A DNA stretch of 64,000 nt, taken from assembly GCA_910588695.1 (NCBI GenBank), contig CAJUOV010000006.1, forward strand, positions 28,616-92,615. Reading direction: 5' to 3'. Shown one piece after another: positions 52,666 through 62,161 of the stretch; position 1 is the stretch's first letter; each line of letters opens with the position of its first letter. Source of the stretch: an uncultured Christensenellaceae bacterium. GTDB lineage: Bacteria > Bacillota > Clostridia > Christensenellales > Borkfalkiaceae. The notes below the pieces were generated by a model. It was not told the origin of the DNA and searched no databases. It worked only from the letters and a program-made list of their open reading frames with translations. The translations under genes were made by a program, and so were the position numbers.

Positions 52666-53471
52666 CCGTAAATCTCCTTCGCAAGCGTTTCTATGTCGAG
52701 CGTGTCGGGAACGTCGAGCCCCCCCTCGCGCAATTTTTTGGATATATAGCCGATTCTCGGCAAAGTCAGACCGTATTGCAACAGTTCTTCGTGACGGCTG
52801 AAAATCTCTTCCGGAACGGCGTTCATAACGATCTTTCCCCGATTCATGACGATCGCACGGTCGGCAAGCAACGCCTCTTCCATGAAATGCGTTACAAAAA
52901 CGACTGTGATCTTCTCCTCTTTGTGCAATTTGATCACCGCGTCGCAGATCTCTTTCCGTCCGCGCGGATCGAGCATGGCGGTCGCTTCGTCCAGAATCAT
53001 GATTCTGGGCTTCAACGCCAGAACGCCCGCAATCGCAACTCTCTGCTTCTGCCCGCCCGAAAGGCGGGAGACCGTCGCCTCGCGCAAGTGTTCGATCCCA
53101 ACGGCTCTGAGCGCAAAATCGATCCGTTCTTTGATCTCTTCTCTCGGAAGAGCGATATTTTCCGCGCCGAACGCCACGTCGTCCTCCACAATGGATGCGA
53201 CCGTCTGATTATCCGGATTCTGAAAAACGATCCCCACTTCCTTACGAACGTCGTAGAGCTTTTTTCCGTCGAGCGTTTTGCCGAATACCGAAATTTTACC
53301 CGCATCGGGGAGAAGCAGTCCGTCACAAAGCCGCGCGAGCGTCGATTTCCCGCTCCCGTTGTGCCCCAAGACGGCGACGAACTCGCCCTCTTCCACGTCG
53401 AAATTCAGATGTTCGAAGAGTTTTTCCCCTTCGTAAGAAAAGGAAACGTCTTCAAATGAGATCGCTTTCAT
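52641..53471 (-). CDS. ecfA1: energy-coupling factor ATPase A1
   Basis: A 276-residue ABC ATPase: Walker A GHNGSGKST, Q loop VFQNPDNQ, signature RLSGGQKQRVAIAG, Walker B IMILDEATAMLDP, H loop THFMEEA. The Q-loop sequence VFQNPDNQ is characteristic of EcfA1. It is the first gene of the ecf-truA run and follows its own TTGTAA/TATAAT promoter. Confidence 0.95.
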   Translation of the reverse strand: MKAISFEDVSFSYEGEKLFEHLNFDVEEGEFVAVLGHNGSGKSTLARLCDGLLLPDAGKISVFGKTLDGKKLYDVRKEVGIVFQNPDNQTVASIVEDDVAFGAENIALPREEIKERIDFALRAVGIEHLREATVSRLSGGQKQRVAIAGVLALKPRIMILDEATAMLDPRGRKEICDAVIKLHKEEKITVVFVTHFMEEALLADRAIVMNRGKIVMNAVPEEIFSRHEELLQYGLTLPRIGYISKKLREGGLDVPDTLDIETLAKEIYGCVSERNI

Positions 53472-53485
53472 AAAAATACATTTTA

Positions 53486-53514
53486 ATTATAGCAAATCAC
53501 GCCGCATTTTACAA
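53486..53514 (-). promoter_or_regulatory. ecf operon promoter
   Basis: Minus strand TTGTAA (53509-53514), 17-bp spacer, TATAAT (53486-53491). The rest of the 200-bp divergent gap shows no clear phosphate-regulator box. Confidence 0.65.
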
Positions 53515-53673
53515 TGAAATACCCGTGAAAATTCAAAAATATTTCCGCTTCCCGCAAATGCGGATCATTTCCGATAGAACCGCTTCTTTTTTTACGTTTT
53601 TATTACAAATTCCCGCCTGAATTTTTTACAAAACACTGCTATCATTTTATCGATAATAGGAGAACATATAACA

Positions 53674-55344
53674 GTGGACGGAGTACAAATCGCAACTTCC
53701 GTGCTCACTTTGATCGCGGGCGTGGGAATTTTTTTGATCGCCTGCACGATGATGAGCTCGAATCTGGAAGCGCTGGGAAGCAAAAAACTGAAAAAACTGT
53801 TTGCCAAAACCTCGAAAAGCAAACTTGTGGGCGTCGGCGTGGGCGCGGCGACGACCGCCGCCATTCAGAGTTCGAGCGCAACGAGCGTAATGACAATCGG
53901 ATTCGTAAACGCGGGAATCATGTCTCTTCCGCAGGCGGCGACGGTGATCTTCGGCGCGAACATCGGCACCACGATCACGGGACAACTGGTCGCCCTCGGC
54001 ATGTTCGGCGGAAATACGATCTCCTCCTCGGTGATTCTTGCAACGTTGGCTGGCATAGGCGCCTTCATCCTCGCTTTTACGAAAAAAGACAGAGCGCAGA
54101 AGATCGGCGGCATCTTGGCGGGATTCGGAATGTTGTTCGTAGGGCTCTCGATGATGAGCGGCGCCATGAGCTATTTTTCCGAACTCGAAGAAATCAGAAC
54201 TTTTCTCGCGCTCTTCAAAAACCCCTTTCTGCTCGTGATCGTGGGCGCGCTGCTGACCGCGCTCGTACAGAGTTCCTCGGTCATGACCTCTATGGCGATC
54301 ACCATGGTCGTGACGGGACTCATCTCTCTCAATCAGGGAATTTATATCACCATGGGTTCCAATATCGGCACCTGCGCCACGGCGCTCATTGCAGGTCTGA
54401 CAAGCACGCGCAACGCCAAACGGACGGCGCTCATTCACCTGATCTTCAACGTGAGCGGCGTGATCGTATTCATGCTGATCGGATTGTTCATGCGTTTCGG
54501 AAAGATCGACTACGGATGGCTGTTCCAAAAAATGTTCCCCGACGCACCGCAGCTTCAAATGTCGATGTTTCATACGATCTTCAACCTCATCACGGTCGTT
54601 GTCGTGCTTCCGCTCACGAATCCGCTCGTGAAACTCGTGACAAAACTCGTCCCCGACAAAAAGGAACGAAAAAAAGAAAACGAACCCCGTTTTCAATGCT
54701 TGGAGGAACACATGCTTGCCACTCCTCCCATCGCCGCAATGCAGGTCAAAAACGAAGTAACGAACATGGCGCGGATCGCAAACGAAAATTTCAATCTTGC
54801 CTGCGAACTCGTCTGCACGCTGGATTACGATAAAATCGAACTGTTCCGCAACAATGAAAAAACGCTTGATTTTCTCAACCGCGAAATCAATCGTTTTATC
54901 GCAAAACTCCTTGAAGCCGATCTGGGCGAAAAGGACAGAATGTATCTCTTCACCGCGATCCGTTCCGCTTCCGATCTGGAACGCGTGGGCGACTACGCCG
55001 AGAATCTCACCGAATACGCAGACAAACTCAAAGAGATCGACGGAGCTTTCTCCCCCGAGGCAGTTACGGAAATCACCGATCTGAAAGAGACGGTCAACCG
55101 CCTTTTCGACATCGTGCTGGAAATTTACAAAGACAACTCCGCCGAACGCCTGAGCGAAGCGTTGCAGATCGAAGAATCCATCGACGCGGTCACCGAACAG
55201 ATGGCGCAGCGCCACATCGGAAGGTTGGAGCGCGGAGAATGCACGCCCGAGATCGGCGCGCAATATCTTTCGCTCGCTGCGAATGTAGAACGGATCGCGG
55301 ATCACTATATCAACGTTGCCAAAACGGTAAAAGTTTACGCGTGA
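53674..55344 (+). CDS. Na/Pi cotransporter with PhoU-like domain
   Basis: A 556-residue NptA/PNaS-family protein that starts with GTG behind an AGGAGAA site. The first 330 residues hold about eight helices with the two inverted QSSSA repeats (IQSSSATSVMTIGF and VQSSSVMTSMAITM) that bind sodium and phosphate. Residues 350-556 form a PhoU-like helical bundle (SASDLERVGDYAENLTEY ... AANVERIADHYINVAK). It imports phosphate or handles a similar anion. A PhoB/PhoR-like two-component pair follows directly, which suggests phosphate control. Confidence 0.9.
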   Translation: MDGVQIATSVLTLIAGVGIFLIACTMMSSNLEALGSKKLKKLFAKTSKSKLVGVGVGAATTAAIQSSSATSVMTIGFVNAGIMSLPQAATVIFGANIGTTITGQLVALGMFGGNTISSSVILATLAGIGAFILAFTKKDRAQKIGGILAGFGMLFVGLSMMSGAMSYFSELEEIRTFLALFKNPFLLVIVGALLTALVQSSSVMTSMAITMVVTGLISLNQGIYITMGSNIGTCATALIAGLTSTRNAKRTALIHLIFNVSGVIVFMLIGLFMRFGKIDYGWLFQKMFPDAPQLQMSMFHTIFNLITVVVVLPLTNPLVKLVTKLVPDKKERKKENEPRFQCLEEHMLATPPIAAMQVKNEVTNMARIANENFNLACELVCTLDYDKIELFRNNEKTLDFLNREINRFIAKLLEADLGEKDRMYLFTAIRSASDLERVGDYAENLTEYADKLKEIDGAFSPEAVTEITDLKETVNRLFDIVLEIYKDNSAERLSEALQIEESIDAVTEQMAQRHIGRLERGECTPEIGAQYLSLAANVERIADHYINVAKTVKVYA

Positions 55345-55355
55345 CCTTGAATAAT

Positions 55356-55384
55356 TTGCGCATGCGTAAGAAAAATGCTATAAT
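55356..55384 (+). promoter_or_regulatory. promoter of the two-component operon
   Basis: TTGCGC (55356-55361), 17-bp spacer, TATAAT (55379-55384), then a GAGGAA ribosome binding site and the ATG at 55401. Confidence 0.6.
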
Positions 55385-55400
55385 CGTTCCGAGGAATTAT

Positions 55401-56042
55401 ATGAAAGGAAAAGTATTTATTTTAGAGGACGACGCAGGGATCGGCGGACTTGTAAAGGTCGCGTTGGAGATGAACGGCTTGGAATGCAAAACGTTTCCGA
55501 CCGTAAAAGAATTCAAAAACGCGCTGTCTTCGGAGCAGCCCGACGTCGCGCTGCTGGATATTATGCTTCCCGACGGAAGCGGGCTCGACGCGCTCGGATT
55601 CGTCAAAGAAAAATATCCCGACGTCAGCTGTATCATGCTCTCCGCCCTTTCCAAAGAAGAGGACAAGGTGAACGGGCTCAATTCGGGAGCGGACGACTAT
55701 ATCGCAAAACCCTTTTCCGTTCTGGAACTTACGGCGCGGGTGAACGCGCGGCTGCGCAACCGGAAAAAATCCGCCCGATTAAAAGTAGCGGACGTCACGC
55801 TGAACACCGAGACTTTCGTCTGTACGGTGAAAGGGAAAGAAGTATCGCTTAACCGAAAGGAATACGAACTTCTGCGCTGTCTGATGATGAACGCAGGCAA
55901 AGTTCTGCCGCGCGAAAAACTTTTGAGCGAGGTCTGGGGCTACGACGGGGGCGAAACGCGCACGCTCGACAACCACGTCGCACGTTTGAGAAAGCTCGGA
56001 ATCAAAATCGAGACCGTATTCGGGATAGGTTATAAAATATGA
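55401..56042 (+). CDS. OmpR/PhoB-family response regulator
   Basis: A 213-residue response regulator. The receiver domain has the acidic pair D10-D11, phospho-acceptor D53 (LLDIMLP) and the switch Lys in AKPFS. A winged-helix DNA-binding domain (about residues 120-213; LNRKEYELLRCLM and LDNHVARLRKLG) follows. Its stop overlaps the kinase start (ATGA). The frame runs open further upstream, but the MKGKVF start has the ribosome binding site. It lies beside the Na/Pi transporter, so phosphate sensing is plausible. Confidence 0.93.
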   Translation: MKGKVFILEDDAGIGGLVKVALEMNGLECKTFPTVKEFKNALSSEQPDVALLDIMLPDGSGLDALGFVKEKYPDVSCIMLSALSKEEDKVNGLNSGADDYIAKPFSVLELTARVNARLRNRKKSARLKVADVTLNTETFVCTVKGKEVSLNRKEYELLRCLMMNAGKVLPREKLLSEVWGYDGGETRTLDNHVARLRKLGIKIETVFGIGYKI

Positions 56043-57382
56043 AATGGAGAATCTGGCTGTTATCGCTCGGCATCACGCTCGCATGTGTTCTGATCTTCGG
56101 ATTTGCTTCCACGCAGGTCTATTATAAATCGTCCGTAGACGACAGCAAAAGTTTTTTACGCGTCTACATGAACGTGTTCGACAGGAACGAGTATCCGTTG
56201 AACGAACAGGGCGCGGCGCAATTTTCCGAGCGGCTGAACGGCGCGCGCGTCACGGTGATGGACGCGCAGGGAAACGTGCTTGCCGACAGCATGGCGAATG
56301 AAGTCACGGAAAGTCACGCAGACAGAGCGGAGATCAAAGACGCAATTTTCAAAGGCGAGGGTTTTGCCGTGCGCGGCAGCTCCACGCTCGGCAAAAACAT
56401 GGTGTATTTCTGCAAAAACTTTGACGGAGAATTTTTGATCCGGATCGCCGTTTTTACAGACAGCGATTGGTTGATCTTCGTAAAAACCCTTCCCACTCTC
56501 GCAGTTTTTGCGGGTATCATGATTTTATTGAGTATCTTGGTCGCCCTTTTTGCAACGCATTCCATCTTAACGCCCGTCAAAAAACTCGCGGCGGAAGCCG
56601 TGAACAACGACGAAGTTTCAACCGACTATTCCGAACTCAGACCGGTCGCGGATATTCTAAACGAACGAAGTCAAAGCATCCGCAAACAGCTGGACGAGAT
56701 CAAGTCCGAAAAGGAGACGGCGGAAAAGGCGCACTCCTCGAAGGACGAATTCATCTCCAACGTCACCCATGAGATGAACACGCCGCTCACCTCCATTCAC
56801 GGATACGCCGAACTGCTGAACGGGGGCGGCATGACGGACGAGCAGAAAAAACTTGCCTATCAGACGATTCTCACGCAGAGCGAACGGCTGACCAACCTCA
56901 TCGGCTGCATTATCGATTACAGCGAGATCGACAGCGACGATCTGCCGCCCTACGAAACGGATTTTTCCGCGCTTGCCAAAGAGACGCTGTGCGCTCTCAA
57001 ACCGGAAGCCGACAAACGGAACATTACGATCACGGAAAAAATAGACGAAAACGTCGTCATAATGAGCCGACACGAACGACTGAGCGAAGTTTTCGGCAAT
57101 CTTGTGAGAAACGCGATCAGATACAATAAAGACGGCGGAAATATCACCGTAACGCTCAGTCCGCACGAACTCATTGTAGAAGATACGGGGATCGGAATCG
57201 CCGAAGAAAATATGAGCAAAGTTTTTTCCCGCTTCTTCACGGTGGACAGATCGCACGGCGGAAAGAACGGCGGCTTCGGTCTGGGGCTTGCGGTCGTCAA
57301 AAAAATCTGTCAAAAATCAGGCTGGCAGATCAGCGTGGAAAGTACGCTCGGACAAGGAAGTAAATTCACGGTGAAATTCTGA
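56039..57382 (+). CDS. sensor histidine kinase, PhoR-like
   Basis: A 447-residue membrane kinase. Two transmembrane helices (about 7-27 and 150-172) flank an extracytoplasmic sensor domain. A HAMP-like linker is followed by the dimerisation/phospho-acceptor domain with H244 (SNVTHEMNTPLTSI). The catalytic domain has N (NLVRNAIRYN), G1 (VEDTGIGIA), F (FSRFF) and G2 (GFGLGLAVV) boxes. It should phosphorylate the regulator encoded just upstream. The signal is not evident from the sequence. Confidence 0.93.
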   Translation: MKWRIWLLSLGITLACVLIFGFASTQVYYKSSVDDSKSFLRVYMNVFDRNEYPLNEQGAAQFSERLNGARVTVMDAQGNVLADSMANEVTESHADRAEIKDAIFKGEGFAVRGSSTLGKNMVYFCKNFDGEFLIRIAVFTDSDWLIFVKTLPTLAVFAGIMILLSILVALFATHSILTPVKKLAAEAVNNDEVSTDYSELRPVADILNERSQSIRKQLDEIKSEKETAEKAHSSKDEFISNVTHEMNTPLTSIHGYAELLNGGGMTDEQKKLAYQTILTQSERLTNLIGCIIDYSEIDSDDLPPYETDFSALAKETLCALKPEADKRNITITEKIDENVVIMSRHERLSEVFGNLVRNAIRYNKDGGNITVTLSPHELIVEDTGIGIAEENMSKVFSRFFTVDRSHGGKNGGFGLGLAVVKKICQKSGWQISVESTLGQGSKFTVKF

Positions 57383-57409
57383 AAAATCAGATAAAAAAAG
57401 GAGATAATC

Positions 57410-58390
57410 ATGAAAAAAGAACTCAAAGAACAGACGGAAAACGTCAAAAAGAAAGTCAGAAACTTGGGACCCCTGAAAATTATCCTGCTCTTATTGCTGG
57501 CGGCGGGAACGATCTGCTCCTATGTATTCCACGACCGCATTTTCCCCGCGGACAGCGTTTTTAACCGCGGAATCACCGATTCGGAATTTCTGAACGGCTT
57601 GCTTGCGATCGTTCCCAAACTCATTCAGGCGGTACGGATCATAACGATCGTACTCGTCATCACCAGCATCGTTCTCGCGATCCTGAATACCGTATTCCAC
57701 AAAAATCAACGCCAGATCACCGTCATCCGCCTCATCAACAATCTTGTGAAATGCGTGGTCGCCATAGCGCTCGTCATCAGCGTGCTTGCGATCTGGGGAA
57801 TCGATACGACCGCGCTCATCACAGGCGCGGGAGTCGTTACGTTGATCGTCGGCTTGGGAATGCAAAGTCTGATTTCCGACGTGGTCGCGGGGCTTTTCAT
57901 CGTATTCGAAAACGAATTCAACGTCGGCGACATCGTGACGATCAACGGCTTCCGCGGAACCGTCGTCTCGATCGGGATCAGAACAACCAAGCTCGAAGCG
58001 CTCGGCGACATCAAAATCATCAATAACAGCGACATCCGCGGCATCCTAAACCAGACGATCAACCCCTCTGTCGCAAAATCTCTCATCGATATCGAATACG
58101 GCGAATCGCTCGAACGGGTGGAGGAGATCATAAAGACCAAACTTCCCGAGGTCAAAATCGAAGGCGTTCACGGCGAGATCTGCTACGACGGCGTAGCAAC
58201 GCTCGGCGCCTCCGGCGTCACGTTACAGTTCACGGCAAACTGTTACGAGGGCGACATCTTCTCCGTTCAACGCGAAATGAACAAACGGCTTAAACTCATG
58301 TTCGACGAAAACGGCGTGGGAATTCCCTTCAATCAACTCGTTGTGCATATGCCGAAAGAAGAAAACGGCAATAAGAAAAAATCGAAATAA
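57410..58390 (+). CDS. small-conductance mechanosensitive channel (MscS family)
   Basis: A 326-residue MscS-family protein: three transmembrane helices, the pore-lining helix with a glycine/alanine-rich face (GAGVVTLIVGLGMQSLISD), the beta domain (FNVGDIVTINGFRGTVVSIGIRTT) and an alpha/beta C-terminal domain. It opens under membrane tension to release solutes. An AAAGGAG site precedes the ATG. It follows the kinase gene by 27 bp and ends at a terminator, so it may share the operon. Confidence 0.93.
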   Translation: MKKELKEQTENVKKKVRNLGPLKIILLLLLAAGTICSYVFHDRIFPADSVFNRGITDSEFLNGLLAIVPKLIQAVRIITIVLVITSIVLAILNTVFHKNQRQITVIRLINNLVKCVVAIALVISVLAIWGIDTTALITGAGVVTLIVGLGMQSLISDVVAGLFIVFENEFNVGDIVTINGFRGTVVSIGIRTTKLEALGDIKIINNSDIRGILNQTINPSVAKSLIDIEYGESLERVEEIIKTKLPEVKIEGVHGEICYDGVATLGASGVTLQFTANCYEGDIFSVQREMNKRLKLMFDENGVGIPFNQLVVHMPKEENGNKKKSK

Positions 58391-58403
58391 CCGACCTCAA
58401 AAA

Positions 58404-58433
58404 AAATCTCTCCCCGCAAAGGAGAGATTTTTT
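58404..58433 (+). terminator. terminator after the MscS gene
   Basis: Stem AAATCTCTCC/GGAGAGATTT with a 7-nt loop followed by a T tract. Confidence 0.8.
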
Positions 58434-58464
58434 CGATCCTTTTTGAATTTTTTCATCTTGCGTA

Positions 58465-58493
58465 TTGACTTTCCCAAAAAATTCCGTTATAAT
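58465..58493 (+). promoter_or_regulatory. PFOR promoter
   Basis: TTGACT (58465-58470), 17-bp spacer, TATAAT (58488-58493). The leader is about 68 nt and ends with a TGGAGG site. Confidence 0.75.
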
Positions 58494-58568
58494 ACCCTTT
58501 GAGCGCGGACAGGCGTATTTTTTCCGCGTGCAAAGAAAAAATTATTTTAATTGTTTGGAGGTTTTTTG

Positions 58569-61500
58569 ATGACTAAGATGACAATTGACGGCAACACCGC
58601 CGCAAGTCATGTCGCTTATGCTTTCAGCGAAGTGGCTGCCATCTATCCCATCACTCCTTCGTCCCCTATGGCTGAGTCCGCGGACGAATGGGCGACACAG
58701 GGACGCGTGAATATGTGGGGACAGAAGCTCCGCATTGCAGAGATGCAGTCGGAGGGCGGCGCCGCGGGCGCGGTTCACGGCTCCCTGTCCGCAGGCGCGC
58801 TGACCACAACTTACACCGCGTCGCAGGGACTTCTTTTGATGATTCCCAATATGTACAAGATTTCGGGCGAACTTCTGCCCATGGTCATGCATGTTTCGGC
58901 GCGCGCGCTCGCGGCGCATTCGCTGAACATCTTCGGCGACCATTCCGACGTAATGGCTTGCCGTCAGACCGGTTTTGCAATGCTTTCGAGCTGCTCCGTG
59001 CAGGAAGTTATGGATCTTTCGCTCGTCGCGCACCTCGCAACGCTGAAAACCCGCGTTCCCTTTCTGAGCTTCTTCGACGGATTCCGTACCTCTCACGAAG
59101 TCTCCAAGATCGACGCGATCGACTACGACGAGATGAAGGCGCTCTTCGATAAACTCGGTCTTGAAAAAGAAGTTGCCGAATTCAAGGCGCGCGCGCTCAA
59201 CCCCGAACACCCGATCCAAAAGGGTACGGCTCAGAACGGCGATACCTATTTCCAGAACAGAGAGACGGCGAACAGCTACTATAACGCCACTCCCGCAATC
59301 GTTCAGGCGATGATGGACGAAGTGAGCAAGCTCACAAAGAGAAAGTACCACCTCTTCGATTACGTCGGCGCAAAAGACGCGGAAGAAGTCGTTGTGATCA
59401 TGGGCTCGGGCGCGGAAACCGTGGAAGAGAGCATCAATAAGCTCAACGCCGAAGGCAAGAAATACGGTCTGATCAAAGTCCGCCTTTACCGCCCCTTCGT
59501 TGCGGACGCGTTTGTCAAAGCGATTCCCAAAACCTGTAAAAAAATGGCGGTTCTCGACAGAACCAAAGAACCCGGATCTCTCGGCGAACCCCTCTACCTC
59601 GACGTATGCACGGCGCTCCTTGAAAAGGGCGTGAAAGGCATCGAAGTCGTAGGCGGAAGATACGGTCTCGGTTCCAAGGAATTCAATCCTTCCATGGTGC
59701 TTGCGGTCTATAAAAACCTCGAAGCAAAGAAGCCCAAAAACCATTTTACGGTGGGTATCTACGACGACATCACCAAAACCTCGCTCGACTTCTCCAAGAA
59801 ATTCGACGCGGCTCCCGCAGGCTCTACCTCCTGCAAATTCTTCGGACTCGGTTCCGACGGTACGGTGGGCGCGAACAAGAACTCCATCAAGATCATCGGC
59901 GACCATACCAAAATGTACGCGCAGGCGTATTTCTTCTACGATTCCAAGAAATCGGGCGGCATTACCGTTTCGCACCTGAGATTCGGCAAAAAGCCCATTC
60001 AGAGCGAATACCTGATCGACGCGGCGGACTTTGTGGCATGCCACAACCCCTCCTACGTCATTCGTTACGACATGGTTTCCGATCTCAAAAAAGGAGGCTC
60101 CTTCCTGCTGAACGCGCCTTGGACTACGGTCGAAGAACTCGATAAGAATCTTCCCGCTTCCGTTAAGAACGCGCTTGCGAAAAAGAACGCGAACCTTTAC
60201 GTCATCGACGCGATCTCGATCGCCGCAAAGCTCGGATTGCGCGGCAGAACGAACACCATCCTTCAATCGGCGTTCTTCCTCATCAACCCGCAGATCATGC
60301 CTTACGCAGACGCTGTGGAATACATGAAGAAAATGGCGTACAAGTCGTTCGCAAGAAAGGGCGACGCAATCGTTCAGATGAACTACAACGCGATCGACTC
60401 CGCAAAAGACAACCTTGTCAAGATCGCCATTCCCGCTTCGTGGGCAACCACGACAGAGGGCGCGGAGATGCTCAAACTTGCGGATAACGACTATTTCAAA
60501 AACGTCGTCGCTCCCATTCTCGCGCTCGAAGGAGATAAACTCCCTTCTTCGGCGTTCAATGCGGACGGCTCCGTACCCACCGGCACCACAAAGTTCGAAA
60601 AACGCGGCGTTGCCGTTCTCGTTCCCAAATGGGTGCAGGAAAACTGCATTCAGTGCAACCAGTGCGCATTCGTATGCCCGCACGCATGTATCCGTCCCGC
60701 CCTCGTGGAGACGGGCAAAGACAAACCCGCAAACTTTGTTACAAAACCCGCAACCGGAATCCCCGGCTACGAATACCGCATTCAGGTTTCGCCGCTCGAC
60801 TGTATGGGCTGCGGCGTATGCGCAGACGTCTGTCCCGGCATGAAGGGCAACAAGGCGCTCGTCATGACGCCTTTCGCGGAGATCGAACCGCTTGAAAAGG
60901 ATAACTGGGAATACTCTGTCGAACTCCCCGACGTAGATCTTTCGGCTGTCAAAATGGCAGACGTCAAGAAATCGCAGTTCACCGCTCCCCTCTTCGAGTT
61001 CTCCGGCGCGTGCGCGGGCTGCGGCGAAACGCCCTACGTCAAGGTCGTCACCCAGCTCTTCGGCGACAGAATGATCGTTGCGAACGCAACGGGCTGTTCG
61101 TCGATTTACGGAGGTTCTTCCCCCACCTGTCCCTACACCACGAACAAACAGGGCAACGGCCCCGCTTGGGCGAACTCCCTCTTCGAGGACAACGCGGAAT
61201 TCGGTTACGGCATGCAGCTCGCATACAAGGCGAGAAGAGCAACCCTGAAAGAAAAAATCGAAAAACTCGCCGAGATGTGGAAAGAATGGGCGGAAGGCAA
61301 AAAAGCATGCAAAGACTGGATCTCCGGTATGGACGATGCGGAAAAGAGCAAGCTGGCGGCTGCCGAACTTCTGAAATGTATTGAAGAATGCAAAGACTGC
61401 GGTTGCGAATGCGACGCGCTCGAAAAAGAAATTTATGCGGAAAAAGACTGTCTCGTCAAGAAATCCTTCTGGATCATCGGCGGCGACGGCTGGGCATACG

Positions 61501-62105
61501 ACATCGGATACGGCGGGCTCGACCACGTCTTGGCTTCGGGCGAAGACGTGAACGTTCTCGTGCTCGATACCGAGGTTTACTCCAACACGGGCGGACAGGC
61601 GTCTAAGTCCACTCCGATCGGCGCAGTCGCAAAATTTGCTTCGAGCGGAAAGCGCGTGAAAAAGAAGGATCTGGGAATGATCGCGGCAAGCTACGGATAC
61701 GTTTATGTCGCTCAATGCGCGATGGGTTCGGACAAAGCGCAGCTCGTGAAAGCGCTCAAAGAAGCCGAGGCTTATCACGGACCTTCGCTCATCATCTGCT
61801 ACGCGCCCTGCATCAACCACGGCATTAACATGATGAAGTCGCAGGCGGAAGAGAAGTCGGCGGTCGATTGCGGCTACTGGCAGCTCTATCGTTACAATCC
61901 CGCGCTTGCGGAAAAGGGCGAGAATCCTTTCACGCTCGACAGCAAGGATCCCACGGGAGACTATCAGGCGTTCATCTTGGGCGAAACGCGTTACGCTTCC
62001 CTGAAAAAGACGCAGCCCGAAGTTGCCGAAGAACTCTTCAAAAAGACGGAAGAGAATTCCAAGGCGCGCCTTGCAGGCTATAAGAAAATGGCAGGCAAAG
62101 AATAA
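58569..62105 (+). CDS. nifJ: pyruvate:ferredoxin (flavodoxin) oxidoreductase
   Basis: A 1,178-residue single-chain PFOR, which turns pyruvate and CoA into acetyl-CoA, CO2 and reduced ferredoxin, the central step of clostridial fermentation. It has the N-terminal pyruvate-binding domain (AAIYPITPSSPMAE), the gamma domain and two 4Fe-4S clusters (CIQCNQCAFVCPHAC and CMGCGVCADVCPG). The thiamine diphosphate domain (GDGWAYDIGYGGLDHVLASG) follows, with proximal cluster cysteines around ACAGCGE. The ATG at 58569 is preferred to an open-frame start 18 bp upstream because of the GGAGG site. Length matches the family. Confidence 0.97.
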   Translation: MTKMTIDGNTAASHVAYAFSEVAAIYPITPSSPMAESADEWATQGRVNMWGQKLRIAEMQSEGGAAGAVHGSLSAGALTTTYTASQGLLLMIPNMYKISGELLPMVMHVSARALAAHSLNIFGDHSDVMACRQTGFAMLSSCSVQEVMDLSLVAHLATLKTRVPFLSFFDGFRTSHEVSKIDAIDYDEMKALFDKLGLEKEVAEFKARALNPEHPIQKGTAQNGDTYFQNRETANSYYNATPAIVQAMMDEVSKLTKRKYHLFDYVGAKDAEEVVVIMGSGAETVEESINKLNAEGKKYGLIKVRLYRPFVADAFVKAIPKTCKKMAVLDRTKEPGSLGEPLYLDVCTALLEKGVKGIEVVGGRYGLGSKEFNPSMVLAVYKNLEAKKPKNHFTVGIYDDITKTSLDFSKKFDAAPAGSTSCKFFGLGSDGTVGANKNSIKIIGDHTKMYAQAYFFYDSKKSGGITVSHLRFGKKPIQSEYLIDAADFVACHNPSYVIRYDMVSDLKKGGSFLLNAPWTTVEELDKNLPASVKNALAKKNANLYVIDAISIAAKLGLRGRTNTILQSAFFLINPQIMPYADAVEYMKKMAYKSFARKGDAIVQMNYNAIDSAKDNLVKIAIPASWATTTEGAEMLKLADNDYFKNVVAPILALEGDKLPSSAFNADGSVPTGTTKFEKRGVAVLVPKWVQENCIQCNQCAFVCPHACIRPALVETGKDKPANFVTKPATGIPGYEYRIQVSPLDCMGCGVCADVCPGMKGNKALVMTPFAEIEPLEKDNWEYSVELPDVDLSAVKMADVKKSQFTAPLFEFSGACAGCGETPYVKVVTQLFGDRMIVANATGCSSIYGGSSPTCPYTTNKQGNGPAWANSLFEDNAEFGYGMQLAYKARRATLKEKIEKLAEMWKEWAEGKKACKDWISGMDDAEKSKLAAAELLKCIEECKDCGCECDALEKEIYAEKDCLVKKSFWIIGGDGWAYDIGYGGLDHVLASGEDVNVLVLDTEVYSNTGGQASKSTPIGAVAKFASSGKRVKKKDLGMIAASYGYVYVAQCAMGSDKAQLVKALKEAEAYHGPSLIICYAPCINHGINMMKSQAEEKSAVDCGYWQLYRYNPALAEKGENPFTLDSKDPTGDYQAFILGETRYASLKKTQPEVAEELFKKTEENSKARLAGYKKMAGKE

Positions 62106-62117
62106 AATGCAATAAAA

Positions 62118-62148
62118 AAGAACGGCTCTTATGAGCCGTTCTTTTTTT
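62118..62148. terminator. terminator after PFOR
   Basis: An 11-bp stem AAGAACGGCTC/GAGCCGTTCTT with a 4-nt loop and T run. It lies between the converging PFOR and XRE genes. Confidence 0.8.
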
Positions 62149-62161
62149 ATTACACAATCTC

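Noticed and set aside
53647..55305. A 552-codon minus-strand frame opposite the Na/Pi transporter
   Set aside because: It is a shadow frame rich in His, Arg and Asp with no domain; the plus-strand gene is unmistakable.
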